Shown here: piece after piece, positions 40,752 to 49,739 of the stretch | Position numbering within the stretch: the first letter of the stretch is position 1 | Layout of the letters: each line of letters begins with the position of its first letter | DNA from: G963665495 sp963677785 | GTDB lineage: Bacteria > Desulfobacterota > Desulfovibrionia > Desulfovibrionales > Desulfovibrionaceae | NCBI GenBank assembly: GCA_963677785.2 | Contig: CAXXDH010000003.1 | Location: forward strand, 186,001-250,000 | Direction: 5' to 3' | Length of the DNA: 64,000 nt | The notes under the pieces: generated by a model | What the model saw: the letters and a program-made list of their open reading frames with translations, nothing else | Told to the model about the DNA's origin: nothing | Database searches by the model: none | Translations under genes and position numbers: made by a program

Positions 40752-42152
40752 TACGTAGTAGTAATACCGGATTGAATCCACGAACTGCACGGCTTCCTTC
40801 CCGCGGCAGGAGCCGTAGCGAGCATACGCCGCGTACTCCTTTTGCTGCAGTTTGGGCAATGTCTGTTTCAAATCCGCCCAGCTGTTTCCCTTCAGCCCGA
40901 GCTTGTAAGCCAACTCCATGGCGTCAGACAAATGACCTTTGCCCTGGTTGTACCCGGCCAGGGCAAAGCACCAGCGGTCCCAATGCGATAACCCGAGCCC
41001 GTCCAGGCTTTCCCAGAGCAGCTTCAAATATTCCGCCCCGGCCCGAATGCTCTCCGTACTGTTCATCGGATCCTGCAGACTGAAATAGGACGCGGCAGCA
41101 GAGGTGAACTGCAGCAACCCTTTGGCCCCTGTCCGGCTGACAGCCCTGGGATTGAACTGGGATTCCTGGTAGATCACGGCCGTGAAAAGCAGCGGATTGA
41201 TGCCCCGGCGGCGCGCCTCATGCAAAATCCTGCTGCGGTATTTGGGCATTTCCGTGGCCATGGTTCCCAGAAAATGGCGGATCCCCGCCCGGCTGTTTTT
41301 CTGCGGGAAGAATCCGAAATACCTTTCCTTGAGCACTTTCAGCCTGGCTTTTGTGCTGGAGGCCTGCCAAAAGTAATGCAACGTAACGGCCAGGTCTCTG
41401 CGTTCTGTCCGCCAGTACCAACGGTAGGCGATGGGCTCGAACAAGGTTCTCTCCCTGCGCAGGCCGGAAAAAAAAGGTTCCCAAAGCCGCAGCCGGCCGG
41501 AATCCACCAGCGCGTACGCGGCCTGTCCGCCCTCCAGGCTGTCCAGAATGGTTTCCAAGCTGTAGTGCGGATCGACCCGGGTAATAGCGCCCTTGCCGAG
41601 CCACGGGGCTTCGGCAAGCATGCGGTTTTCCAGCACCGGGTTGGCCCGCATCAGAAAGGGGCTCGAACGGAAGCGTTGCCAGCGCTTGCCGACAACGCCC
41701 TTGATATATAGTTGCCTGACGTTGCTCCCGCGCAGAATCACCGGCGTATGCGTCCCGTAAACAGGCCCGGCGGCCAGTGTTTTGCGCAGATCAGCAGGAG
41801 GTTCATAGCCCGAGCCAATGAACAGATCCGCCTTGCCCTGGTCGAGCAGCTCCCAGGCTTTTTGCAACGTAGGTGGCTGCAGCACCTCAAGCTCATAGCC
41901 GCAGGCCTGGGCGAAGGCGCGCAGCAATTCCTTGTCAAACCCCGGACCATAGGGTGAAATCGTTTCCGATACCTGCGAATGCGGCGGCAGCACAACGCGG
42001 ACCACCCTGAAATTTTCCACGCTTAGGGTGGCATCCGGATTCTGTTGCAAAGGCGGAACCGTAAGAAATCCGTACAGCAGCCCGAGCAGCACCAGGGCGA
42101 AAAAATGTTCCCGACGCACGAGGTGTTTCGGTTTTCTGACCTCTTCGTGCAA
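40659..42152 (-). CDS. MltF-like membrane-bound lytic murein transglycosylase
   Basis: 497 residues from TTG 42152, behind a run of eight G. A single helix near 17-33 anchors the protein in the inner membrane with the rest in the periplasm. Residues about 45-290 form a type-2 solute-binding fold (GFDKELLRAFAQACGYE, GKADLFIGSG). Residues about 300-450 are the lysozyme-like SLT domain, with the catalytic Glu in IYQESQFNP (near 330), TGAKGLLQF and AGYNQG. This is the E. coli MltF layout: cleavage of MurNAc-GlcNAc bonds with 1,6-anhydro product, modulated by the binding domain. Its C-terminal 31 codons overlap the convergent hypothetical gene. Confidence 0.88.
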   Translation of the reverse strand: MHEEVRKPKHLVRREHFFALVLLGLLYGFLTVPPLQQNPDATLSVENFRVVRVVLPPHSQVSETISPYGPGFDKELLRAFAQACGYELEVLQPPTLQKAWELLDQGKADLFIGSGYEPPADLRKTLAAGPVYGTHTPVILRGSNVRQLYIKGVVGKRWQRFRSSPFLMRANPVLENRMLAEAPWLGKGAITRVDPHYSLETILDSLEGGQAAYALVDSGRLRLWEPFFSGLRRERTLFEPIAYRWYWRTERRDLAVTLHYFWQASSTKARLKVLKERYFGFFPQKNSRAGIRHFLGTMATEMPKYRSRILHEARRRGINPLLFTAVIYQESQFNPRAVSRTGAKGLLQFTSAAASYFSLQDPMNSTESIRAGAEYLKLLWESLDGLGLSHWDRWCFALAGYNQGKGHLSDAMELAYKLGLKGNSWADLKQTLPKLQQKEYAAYARYGSCRGKEAVQFVDSIRYYYYVLRGLITLARPEAEDLGPLVGRRLLAGVPGF

Positions 42153-42519
42153 TGTCCCCCCCCGAATACGATACGACCATTGTTACTCTACGACCAAAAT
42201 GCTGTTGCTCTTTGTTGAAGGGCCGTAACATCTCCAATCCGGCAATCTGACCGTCCCTTCCGGCGAGATGGTGCCCGCTTTCCTCGAAAGAACAAATTTA
42301 AAACATTTTTTGCCCAGGGCAAGAGCGAAAAGCGGGATAGTGGATGAAATGCGGCGGTTAATACGAAAGGAAAGACTCGATTTCCTGTTGAGGAGCCGCT
42401 GTTAGCGTTTTTCATAAATTGACGGCCAGGAAATAATGGCGTAGTCAATTAAGTCTTTTGCGCACGCTCAACCGGCGCAACATGACCGGAGTCCAAGATT
42501 ATCCCAAAAGGAGAGCTTG

Positions 42520-43800
42520 ATGTCAAATATAGTCGTCTTTGGCGCCCAATGGGGCGACGAAGGCAAAGGAAAAATTGTTGATCTTCTGACCAAGGAAGTG
42601 GATGTCGTCGCCCGTTTTCAAGGCGGCAACAACGCCGGCCATACGCTCGTGAATGCAGGCAAGAAAACCATTCTGCACCTGATTCCCTCGGGCATTCTGT
42701 ATCCTGACAAAATCTGCCTGATCGGCAACGGCGTGGTTCTTGATCCGGAAGTCTTCTGGCAGGAAATTGAAGAATTGACGGCGCAAGGCATCGCCGTGGG
42801 CCCGGACAGGTTGATGATCAGCTACAAAACGCAGCTGATCATGCCCTACCACAAGGAAATCGACGTGGCCCGCGAGGCGTACAAATCCAAGGACAGCAAG
42901 ATAGGCACGACCGGCCGCGGCATTGGCCCGTGCTACGAAGACAAGATGAACCGTTGCGGCATCCGCGCGGCTGATCTTGCCGATCCCGACCTGTTGCGGG
43001 AAAAAATCAAGCGCGCACTTGTCGAGAAAAACGTTCTGTTCGAAAAGCTCTACTCCCGGGCTCCGCTTGACGCCGAAAAAATTTACGTCACGCTCATGGA
43101 TCTGGCGCCCAAACTGCTGCCCTACCTGGGCGACGTATCTTCGGCCATCCAGACCGCCAGGACCCAGGGCAAAAACGTCTTGTTCGAAGGCGCGCAAGGC
43201 ACCCTGCTGGATATCGACCACGGGACCTACCCGTTTGTCACCTCGTCCAATACCGTCTCCGGCAACGCCTCCATCGGTGTCGGCTTTTCTCCCCGCCAGC
43301 TCGACCGCATCGTGGCCGTGGTCAAAGCCTATACCACGCGCGTGGGCTCCGGCCCCTTTCCCACCGAGCTGTTCGACGCCGACGGCGAGCACCTGCAGCA
43401 GACCGGCGCGGAATTCGGCGCCACCACCGGGCGCAAACGCCGCTGCGGCTGGCTGGACGTCGCGGCGCTCAAAGAGGCCATGCGCCTCAACGACCCCACC
43501 GATATCGCCATCACCAAGCTCGACGTGCTCAGCGGCCTGGAGACCATCAAAGTCTGCGTGGGCTACGAACACCAGGGCAAGCATATCGAATATCCGCCCC
43601 AGGAAGAAAACGGCCTGGCCAATGTAACACCGGTTTTCGAAAGCTATCCGGGCTGGAAGGAAGACATTTCGAATTGCAAAAGTTTTGCAGAGTTGCCCCA
43701 GGCAGCCAAAAGCTACATCGAAACCCTGGAAAAACTCCTGGACAGACCTGTTTCCGTCATTTCAGTCGGACCGGACCGCGCGCAAACACTGGCCCGCTGA
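42520..43800 (+). CDS. purA: Adenylosuccinate synthetase
   Basis: 426 residues from ATG 42520 (AAGGAG six bases upstream). The P-loop-like QWGDEGKGK (10-18), GHT (His in GNNAGHT), the GTTGRGIGPCYEDK loop (near 128), QGTLLDIDHGTYPFV (near 225) and the SVGPDR end are all diagnostic of PurA. The enzyme joins IMP and aspartate with GTP, the first committed step from IMP to AMP, in the cytoplasm. It is followed by a strong terminator at 43814-43839 and is probably monocistronic. Confidence 0.97.
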   Translation: MSNIVVFGAQWGDEGKGKIVDLLTKEVDVVARFQGGNNAGHTLVNAGKKTILHLIPSGILYPDKICLIGNGVVLDPEVFWQEIEELTAQGIAVGPDRLMISYKTQLIMPYHKEIDVAREAYKSKDSKIGTTGRGIGPCYEDKMNRCGIRAADLADPDLLREKIKRALVEKNVLFEKLYSRAPLDAEKIYVTLMDLAPKLLPYLGDVSSAIQTARTQGKNVLFEGAQGTLLDIDHGTYPFVTSSNTVSGNASIGVGFSPRQLDRIVAVVKAYTTRVGSGPFPTELFDADGEHLQQTGAEFGATTGRKRRCGWLDVAALKEAMRLNDPTDIAITKLDVLSGLETIKVCVGYEHQGKHIEYPPQEENGLANVTPVFESYPGWKEDISNCKSFAELPQAAKSYIETLEKLLDRPVSVISVGPDRAQTLAR

Positions 43801-43813
43801 CCCGAACGATTCC

Positions 43814-43839
43814 AAGCGCCGTTTTTGCGGCGCTTTTTT
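43814..43839 (+). terminator. Rho-independent terminator of purA
   Basis: AAGCGCCG and CGGCGCTT form an 8-bp stem with a six-base loop, followed by a T run. It lies 13 bases after the purA stop codon. Confidence 0.9.
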
Positions 43840-44082
43840 CTATCATAACTAATAAGGTGACAGTCAAACTAAATATATATTAAGATTTATCGGTGTGAAA
43901 AATATGGCTGATCTCCTTGTATCCGCATAGTACGTTTTTTATTGCAACGTAAGCAAAAATAACATCGTTTTACCTTTTCTTTTGATTTTTTAGAGTATAA
44001 GATATTGCAGCAAGCGGGGCCTTGTCTTGCGTGCAGTACCAACCACGCAGCAAAACACACCTTTACCCCCGGAGTCATCATC

Positions 44083-44442
44083 ATGGAACAAACGGCTTTT
44101 GAATGTCCTTTTTGCACCTTTGATGACCTGGAAACCGCCATCAAAGGATCCGAATTACCTGTTCTTGCAATCTTTTTACACAAAAAGCTTTCCGTGCAGG
44201 AGCAGATGCTCGGCGTCAGAGGGCTTTGCCGCGGCTATTGCGACAAGGTGCTGCTGCTGGGGCTCACCGTGGATACCTACGGCATCGAACGGGTTCGCTA
44301 CAATATCTGCAACTACCCGACCTATGTCCTGTTTCACGAAGGACACGAAATTGGCAGGCTGGCCGGGGCCGCGGAAAAAACCGCGTTCGACGCACTGCTG
44401 CAGCGGGCCGGGGTATCCCTGTATTCGCCCAGTGAAGCCTAG
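44083..44442 (+). CDS. Thioredoxin-fold protein without the canonical active site
   Basis: 119 residues from the ATG at 44083 (GGAG upstream; an earlier in-frame ATG at 44005 has no support). The core is thioredoxin-like: a beta strand LPVLAIFLHKK where thioredoxins have the WCGPC motif, the cis-Pro YPTYVLFHEG strand and a GRLAGAAEKTAFDALL last helix. The active-site CxxC is missing at the normal place; cysteines are at CPFC near the N-terminus and in CRGYC. It may act as a redox-inactive partner or use the offset cysteines. Single gene upstream of a convergent gene. Confidence 0.7.
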   Translation: MEQTAFECPFCTFDDLETAIKGSELPVLAIFLHKKLSVQEQMLGVRGLCRGYCDKVLLLGLTVDTYGIERVRYNICNYPTYVLFHEGHEIGRLAGAAEKTAFDALLQRAGVSLYSPSEA

Positions 44443-44494
44443 CGCCCCGGACGCTCCCTGAGGGGAACGTTGCTGCGCGCAATAAAACGCAGTC

Positions 44495-46003
44495 CTAGCG
44501 CAGCCCGGCCAGTATCTCGGCCAGAGATGCCGCGGTCAGCCGCGTACGGGGTACGTATTGGTGGGCAGGGTTGCCGTTGAGCAGATAATCCGCCAGATGA
44601 CCGTTGGCGTTTTGCACCACATGCCAGCAGCCGCCCTGGCCTTCGTCGGCGTTTCCTTCGCTTTCGAGCATATGGGCCACAAGCTTTTGCCATTCCTCCG
44701 GGTCGGTGGCCGCCCCTTTTGAGAGCACCACGCCGCCCGCTTCCGCGGGATACACCAGGGTGTAGCCGACGCCGCCGTTGTTGTTTTTAAGATAGGAAGT
44801 CAACGGAGCCCTGCAGTTGGCCAGCCGGCCCGCGGGGCGCAGTTCGAGAATCCAGGGGCGGCGCAGGGTCCCCGTGGCGTCGGGGGCCTGACTGTCTACC
44901 TGGCGGAAATGAATGGTTCCCACAGGCGTATCAGCGGATTGTTCGCTTTCGCCCGCGGCCACAAGCTGCTCCAATGCGCCGTAAATCTTGGCGTATCCCA
45001 TATCCCCCAGAATACGGGCTTCCCAAAAGAGCGAGAGTATCAGCTGGCCGAGGTCTTCCCCCCAGTACTCCTGACAGAGCGCCGCGATATAAGGCATGAC
45101 CAGCAGCTGCCAGGGATCTTGTTGCCCGTCTTTACCGGACGGGCCGGACTGCAACTGCTGCAGGCTTCCGTCCGGTTGCTTGATCCGGAGCTTCGCCCCT
45201 TTGAATCCGCAGATATTTCTCTTGAGCTTTTGAAAGGCCTGTCCGAAATCCGCATCCTCGCGCAGCCGCGTCTGGGTCGCGTAGCGGTTGAGCGAGGCAA
45301 CAACGGGTTCGCGCCAGTAGCCGGCGGTCATGAAGCGCTTTTTCTCTTGCAGCGCACAGAGCACCGCCGCGATGCATGCCTCCGCCAGCGCCTGTTTCCA
45401 GCCGGGAAGCACGCTGTCCGCGCCGTCGGCGGCCGCCTTGTCCGGAAACAGAAATTCGGCTTCATGTACGCGTTTGATGTAATTGCCGAGATGCTTGAAA
45501 TGGGCGTTGCCGTAGGCGTCGATATGGTCCGTTTCCCTGCAGAGCTTCGACAGCGGCGTGGGCAGCGCCTGTGCGCCGAACAGCTGCTGCCGTACCAGCA
45601 TGGTCACCGAGCCGGCCTCCTGCTCCTGGCCCGGACGGATATGCTCGTCAAAGACAAGAAGTCCGCGTGCGCCGCCCGTATTGGTCCCCCCCATGCCGAA
45701 AATGGCGCTGGACGGCCAGGCGGCCCTGGCCTCGGCGTCGTTGTCCAGCGAGCGCAGCACAATCTCCCCGAGCGGGAGCCCGTCCCGGCTTTTGGGCAGC
45801 GCCGCCTTGAACAGCAGCATGGCCATGTACTCGTCCAGATGCGGGTGCTTGTGCGCCAGCAAGCGCTCGACGGATGCCGCCTGGGGCGGCAGTTCCGCGC
45901 GCGTATTGCGCAACAGCCTGCGCACAATGCCGACGGATGCGCGGGAAAGAGCGCCCGGCAGCCCGCCAGCGTCCTGAATGTCCTGGGGGGTGATTGCAAT
46001 CAT
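44495..46003 (-). CDS. Unrecognised 502-residue protein
   Basis: Start at ATG 46003 (AGGA upstream). No signal peptide or membrane helix is evident, so it is probably cytoplasmic. Notable stretches are HKHPHLDEYMAML (near 55), reminiscent of metal-binding His/Asp motifs in DHH- and MYG1-type hydrolases, GMGGTNTGGARGLLVFDEH (near 110), and a Glu/Gly-rich end. No catalytic signature can be assigned with confidence. Single gene, convergent with the thioredoxin-fold gene. Base composition is like its neighbours. It may be a metal-dependent phosphohydrolase, but this rests on one motif only. Confidence 0.6.
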   Translation of the reverse strand: MIAITPQDIQDAGGLPGALSRASVGIVRRLLRNTRAELPPQAASVERLLAHKHPHLDEYMAMLLFKAALPKSRDGLPLGEIVLRSLDNDAEARAAWPSSAIFGMGGTNTGGARGLLVFDEHIRPGQEQEAGSVTMLVRQQLFGAQALPTPLSKLCRETDHIDAYGNAHFKHLGNYIKRVHEAEFLFPDKAAADGADSVLPGWKQALAEACIAAVLCALQEKKRFMTAGYWREPVVASLNRYATQTRLREDADFGQAFQKLKRNICGFKGAKLRIKQPDGSLQQLQSGPSGKDGQQDPWQLLVMPYIAALCQEYWGEDLGQLILSLFWEARILGDMGYAKIYGALEQLVAAGESEQSADTPVGTIHFRQVDSQAPDATGTLRRPWILELRPAGRLANCRAPLTSYLKNNNGGVGYTLVYPAEAGGVVLSKGAATDPEEWQKLVAHMLESEGNADEGQGGCWHVVQNANGHLADYLLNGNPAHQYVPRTRLTAASLAEILAGLR

Positions 46004-46263
46004 CAAGTTCGTCCTGAAAAGGTTTATTTCCGCCGCAGCGAGGCTGCCCCGCAACCCCTGTTGCGCTGTTGCCCGCCGTCGAGGTGTGTAAGCTTTCTTA
46101 GTATAATCTCAAGGCATCTTTCACAAGGGGTATCTCGTTTTTTCCCACAGTCCGCGGCGCAGCAAACAAAGCCCCCGCCGGGCAATAAACCCCGGTACGA
46201 GGGCTTGATTGTTCGCCATTTCAGGCCGCGTCGGCCCGGACCCGGCACCGGAATAACCGCGCG

Positions 46264-46611
46264 TTATATTTCCGGCGCGTGTTTCGGCACCAAACAGACG
46301 AATACCAGCGGAACCTCGCCCGTGTTCTTGACGAAATGCTTTTCATTGGGGGCAACGTACGCCACGCTGCCGGGGCCGACGGGGATTTGTTCGCCGTCTT
46401 TCAGAAGGTAGCCTGTGCCGGAATGGTAAAACTGCTGATGCTCCCAATCATGCGTATGAAAGGGAATCTCCGCGCCCGGTTCGACCTCGATGATCCGCAT
46501 GCAGAAATTGACGTCATCGTCGGCCTGGCCGATGACCACGCGTATGGATACTCCCGGGCCCGCCTTGGTCAAGGCCTGGGCCGCAACATCAGTGTAATGA
46601 ATTATCTTCAT
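46264..46611 (-). CDS. Cupin domain protein
   Basis: 115 residues, a single cupin. Cupin motif 1 is around IPFHTHDWEHQQFYHSG (metal ligands His, His, Glu), and motif 2 around PNEKHFVKN (His). AGGAG lies before the ATG. Such small cupins bind a metal and may act as enzymes or as sensors; no substrate is indicated. It lies 196 bases downstream of the three-gene ABC/GTPase operon on the same strand, so a link to it is possible but not certain. Confidence 0.85.
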   Translation of the reverse strand: MKIIHYTDVAAQALTKAGPGVSIRVVIGQADDDVNFCMRIIEVEPGAEIPFHTHDWEHQQFYHSGTGYLLKDGEQIPVGPGSVAYVAPNEKHFVKNTGEVPLVFVCLVPKHAPEI

Positions 46612-46807
46612 GCTCTGCTCCTGAAAATTATGCTTGAATTGTACTTAATCAGATTGAAAGGCGTAACCTGGGGCGAGTGGATACGTCGTATGGTACGTGG
46701 TCCTCGCAAGCTCCGCAACAGGAAGAATTCTCGCCTGAAACAATCCCGCCTCAGGCGGATACGGCTGCGGCGGAAAATCTGTCCGAAGCGATAACTCGTA
46801 TTCGGGA

Positions 46808-47806
46808 TTATTCGGAAATAATCTCGCCTCTGCGAAGACGCGCGCGCAGCAGCATCAGCGCATCATCCATTTTCTTGAGTTCCACAAGCTTTCTTTTCTC
46901 TTCAGCGGTAGTGGTGAGTATCTTATCAATGCCGCCGTTCCGGATGATGATACGCTGGTCCGTACTGAGCGTCAGGAAAGGATCATGGGTTGCAATGAGC
47001 ACGATCTTGTTGTTGCCGACCAGGAGTTCGAGGGCCTTGCTTTTATCCACGCCCGCATTTTCTATTTCGTCGATAAGTATGATGGGCGCCTGGCTCAACA
47101 GGGCCGTATCGGCAATCATCAGCGCCCGGCTCTGGCCTCCGGAAAGCTGGGTGACCGGAGTTGTTTTGGAAAAAGACTCTCCCGCCAGTTCGTTGGCCTT
47201 TTCAAAGATTGTTTCCACCAGCACGTCAATATTCGCGACCAGCCTGCTCTCGGCATGCATCATCAGGAACTGCTGCACGGAGAGATCCATGACGAAATTC
47301 ATGTTCTGCGAAAGCTGGGCAATCAGCCGCCCTTCATTGGAAAAACGCGTATCGTAGGAAGGCACCCGGTCATCCACCAGGATGGTTCGTTTGGTCGGCG
47401 TATCGGCCTGGGCCAGACATTCGATGTCTTCCAGAAGCCGGCTTTTGCCCGAACCGGTGGGGCCGACGATCGCGGTAACCTTGCCCTGTTCGAGCTTCAC
47501 CTCATGGGATTCGGGTTCGCCCCTTTTGTTGAAACCGGGGCGGATGGTGATGAATCGTATGCTCCTGGCGCCGCTTTCTTCCAGCGAATGCATCTCCCGG
47601 ATGAAAAGGAAAAAATCCTCCGAAAACCGGGCCGGTGAAGTTCCCAGGTCCGTAAAGAATTCCTCGCCCAAGGCCCGGCAGAGTTCGGAAAAAGTGCTCG
47701 CCTGCCAGTGCGCGCTCTCAATGCCGTGAGCGGCAAAAAAATCCTCGGCCCAGGGAAACTGTTCGAGAAGGTCCTTGATGGTTGCGTTTGCGTGTCTGTT
47801 TTCCAT
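46808..47806 (-). CDS. ABC-type ATPase with N-terminal DUF1858-like domain, no permease partner
   Basis: About 332 residues from ATG 47806. Residues 5-35 (TIKDLLEQFPWAEDFFAAHGIE) resemble the DUF1858/ScdA-N motif found also in the third gene of the operon. The ATPase has Walker A GPTGSGKSR (near 110), signature LSGGQSRALM (near 210), Walker B ILIDEIENAG (near 235), and a switch His in ATHDP. The LIDEIENAG form is closer to soluble ABC proteins (UvrA, SufC, MutS-like) than to transporters, and no permease is encoded nearby. The ATG overlaps the stop of the GTPase gene (TAATG). Its partner should be cytoplasmic. Confidence 0.8.
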   Translation of the reverse strand: MENRHANATIKDLLEQFPWAEDFFAAHGIESAHWQASTFSELCRALGEEFFTDLGTSPARFSEDFFLFIREMHSLEESGARSIRFITIRPGFNKRGEPESHEVKLEQGKVTAIVGPTGSGKSRLLEDIECLAQADTPTKRTILVDDRVPSYDTRFSNEGRLIAQLSQNMNFVMDLSVQQFLMMHAESRLVANIDVLVETIFEKANELAGESFSKTTPVTQLSGGQSRALMIADTALLSQAPIILIDEIENAGVDKSKALELLVGNNKIVLIATHDPFLTLSTDQRIIIRNGGIDKILTTTAEEKRKLVELKKMDDALMLLRARLRRGEIISE

Positions 47807-48495
47807 TACCCATTGAATTCCATGAGTTTTGAAACACCGATTTGTTTGTCCTCGCCAATGGCCCTTTCTCCAAGGCAGTACGAACACAAGGCCCCGGGCA
47901 TGGTAAAGCGCAGGGTCGCGCCCTTGATGCTTTGCAAGGGGCTTGTTTCGGCAAAGGCCTTTTGAAGATAGAAACTTCCCTGTCCGGTGACTCCGTTGAC
48001 CTGAATGATTTTTGCGCGCGGATTGACCTGGCGAATTCTGAAAACGAAAATTTCCCGCTCAGCCTGGGAAACGATATCCCCTTTGGTGACCACGACAATA
48101 TCAGCGGATTTCAACATGGGGCCGATTTTTTTGGGCGTATTCACCCCGCTCAGGTTGTCGATGACACACACGGCAAGCACCTGTTTGATATGCGGGGAAC
48201 AGCGGTTGCACAATCCTGCGCTTTCGGTAATCAGAAAATCAAACTGCTCGCCTTGGGCCCACTGTACGGCGGCTTCGATGTTGCTCACATAAAAATGGTC
48301 GGGACAGAGATTGCCGGACAATCCGGTACGTACGGGTATGCCTTTGGCATGATACACATACTGATCCTGGGCGGAAAGGCAGTCGAACTTGACCACGCCG
48401 CATTTCAGCTTATCCCTCTGCAACTCCTCTATGGTTTTCACAATAACACTGGTCTTTCCGGACGAGGGCGGCCCGGAGACAGTCACAAGCCTCAT
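47806..48495 (-). CDS. HypB/UreG-like GTPase (CobW/HypB/UreG family)
   Basis: 229 residues. P-loop GPPSSGKTS (8-16), switch region with ESAGLCNRCSP (near 90), base recognition VTKGD (near 138; NKxD-like), and a late cysteine pair in PGALCSYCLGE (near 205). In this family GTP hydrolysis drives nickel or cobalt insertion (HypB, UreG, MeaB). The Cys pairs in LCNRC and CSYC could bind a metal or zinc. The ATG overlaps the stop of the upstream gene (ATGA), and the stop overlaps the ATPase gene, so the three are strictly coupled. Delivery of a metal or cofactor to an unknown client is inferred. Confidence 0.82.
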   Translation of the reverse strand: MRLVTVSGPPSSGKTSVIVKTIEELQRDKLKCGVVKFDCLSAQDQYVYHAKGIPVRTGLSGNLCPDHFYVSNIEAAVQWAQGEQFDFLITESAGLCNRCSPHIKQVLAVCVIDNLSGVNTPKKIGPMLKSADIVVVTKGDIVSQAEREIFVFRIRQVNPRAKIIQVNGVTGQGSFYLQKAFAETSPLQSIKGATLRFTMPGALCSYCLGERAIGEDKQIGVSKLMEFNG

Positions 48496-49739
48496 ACGTA
48501 GCCCCCTGTTTCGCGGAACCGTTTCATGAAAACGTCTTCCATCTCTTTCTTGAGTTTCCCGATGTCATTGTTCTTCAGGAACTCCCATCCGAGCCAGTGA
48601 TATTTTTTCACATGGGACGTGACGTTGCGCACCTCGGGATTCACGGAAGGAAAATAGGCATCCGCGCATAACTGCCCGAATTCGGTGCTGCACAGATAAT
48701 CCGTGATCTCCTTGACGCTGTCCCGGCTGCTTTTCTTGACCAGCATCTGCACAGGACTGGCAATTGCGCCTTCTTCCGGGATACGCATGGAAATACGCTC
48801 TTTGTTTTTGATTTTCTGTGCGAAGAAGTAGGGCATGATGTATAACGGCGCGACATCCGGCTTGCCGCTGTCGATCATCTTCACCATCTCGGAGGGATGG
48901 ACTCCGGTCCGTACCGAGCGGGCAAGATCGGAAACGCCTTCCATGCCGTAAAACGCATAAAACGGCAGCAGTACGCCGTTGCAGAAAAATTCCGTCTGTC
49001 CGCGCATCACAACGCAATTCTGAAACTCAGGCCGCATGATATCTTTCCAGGAGACAATAGCGGGCTTTCCCTCAAGCAAGGCGTCGATGGCAACCAGAAC
49101 CAGCAGGTTCGCCGAGAGCATGGTGAACTGGCGGTCCGTATCGTCGTAGCCGATCTGCTCGAAATCCTCATGAATAGTTTCGGGCAACAGATCCACAAAG
49201 CCTTTTTTGTCCAGGAAACGTTCCTGAAACGGCTTATGATAAAAACTGTTGATATCCGAGCTGATTATGACGTCGGGAAGTTCGTCGAAGGATTCGACCG
49301 AGTCGATATATTCATAATACGAAAGCTCATGGTTGACGTTCCCTTCAAGAAGATACTTCAGGGAATTGCCGTGCTTCTTGTTGTACTCCGCGGTAAATAC
49401 ATCAAACGCGCGGGAAAAGGGCATCTTCAGGCCGCAAGGCAGCAGGGCCAGCAACGTCAGATCCTTCTGGCGCTCGGGATTTTCCGCCAGAATGAAATCA
49501 CCGGCTTTTTCCTGCTTGTCTATGCATTGATTGAGGCTTTCAATGAACAGCTCCTTATTGACGCCCAAAAGCGACAACGGTGTTTTCAATTTCAACAAGG
49601 GGCCCAGCTTTTCAAGAATCTCAGGTTGTTCGAACTTGCCCAGGCCGTATTCCTTGAACAGGCCGATCAAATAGGGATAAGCCGTCAATATTTCATGGAT
49701 ACTCATATTTTCATTGATTTTTGCGGCAAGCGTTTCCAT
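48492..49739 (-). CDS. Cytoplasmic solute-binding-fold protein with N-terminal DUF1858
   Basis: About 415 residues from ATG 49739 (GAGGAG upstream). Residues 8-70 match DUF1858: NENMSIHEILTAYPYLIGLF, then a second helix and VNKELFIESLNQC. The rest is a type-2 periplasmic-binding fold (GLKMPFSRAFDVFTAEYNKK, DVIISSDINS, GKPAIVSWKDIM, GKPDVAPLYIMP). There is no signal peptide, so unlike normal binding proteins it should stay inside the cell. First gene of the operon with a GTPase and an ABC ATPase. It resembles iron- or thiamine-type receptors but the ligand is unknown. A leader with a long perfect stem lies upstream. Confidence 0.8.
   Translation of the reverse strand: METLAAKINENMSIHEILTAYPYLIGLFKEYGLGKFEQPEILEKLGPLLKLKTPLSLLGVNKELFIESLNQCIDKQEKAGDFILAENPERQKDLTLLALLPCGLKMPFSRAFDVFTAEYNKKHGNSLKYLLEGNVNHELSYYEYIDSVESFDELPDVIISSDINSFYHKPFQERFLDKKGFVDLLPETIHEDFEQIGYDDTDRQFTMLSANLLVLVAIDALLEGKPAIVSWKDIMRPEFQNCVVMRGQTEFFCNGVLLPFYAFYGMEGVSDLARSVRTGVHPSEMVKMIDSGKPDVAPLYIMPYFFAQKIKNKERISMRIPEEGAIASPVQMLVKKSSRDSVKEITDYLCSTEFGQLCADAYFPSVNPEVRNVTSHVKKYHWLGWEFLKNNDIGKLKKEMEDVFMKRFRETGGYV

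Noticed and set aside
44909..46411. 500-codon plus-strand frame opposite the unrecognised 502-residue protein
   Set aside because: It runs across the end of another gene and a gap, and has no ribosome site; the minus frame has one.
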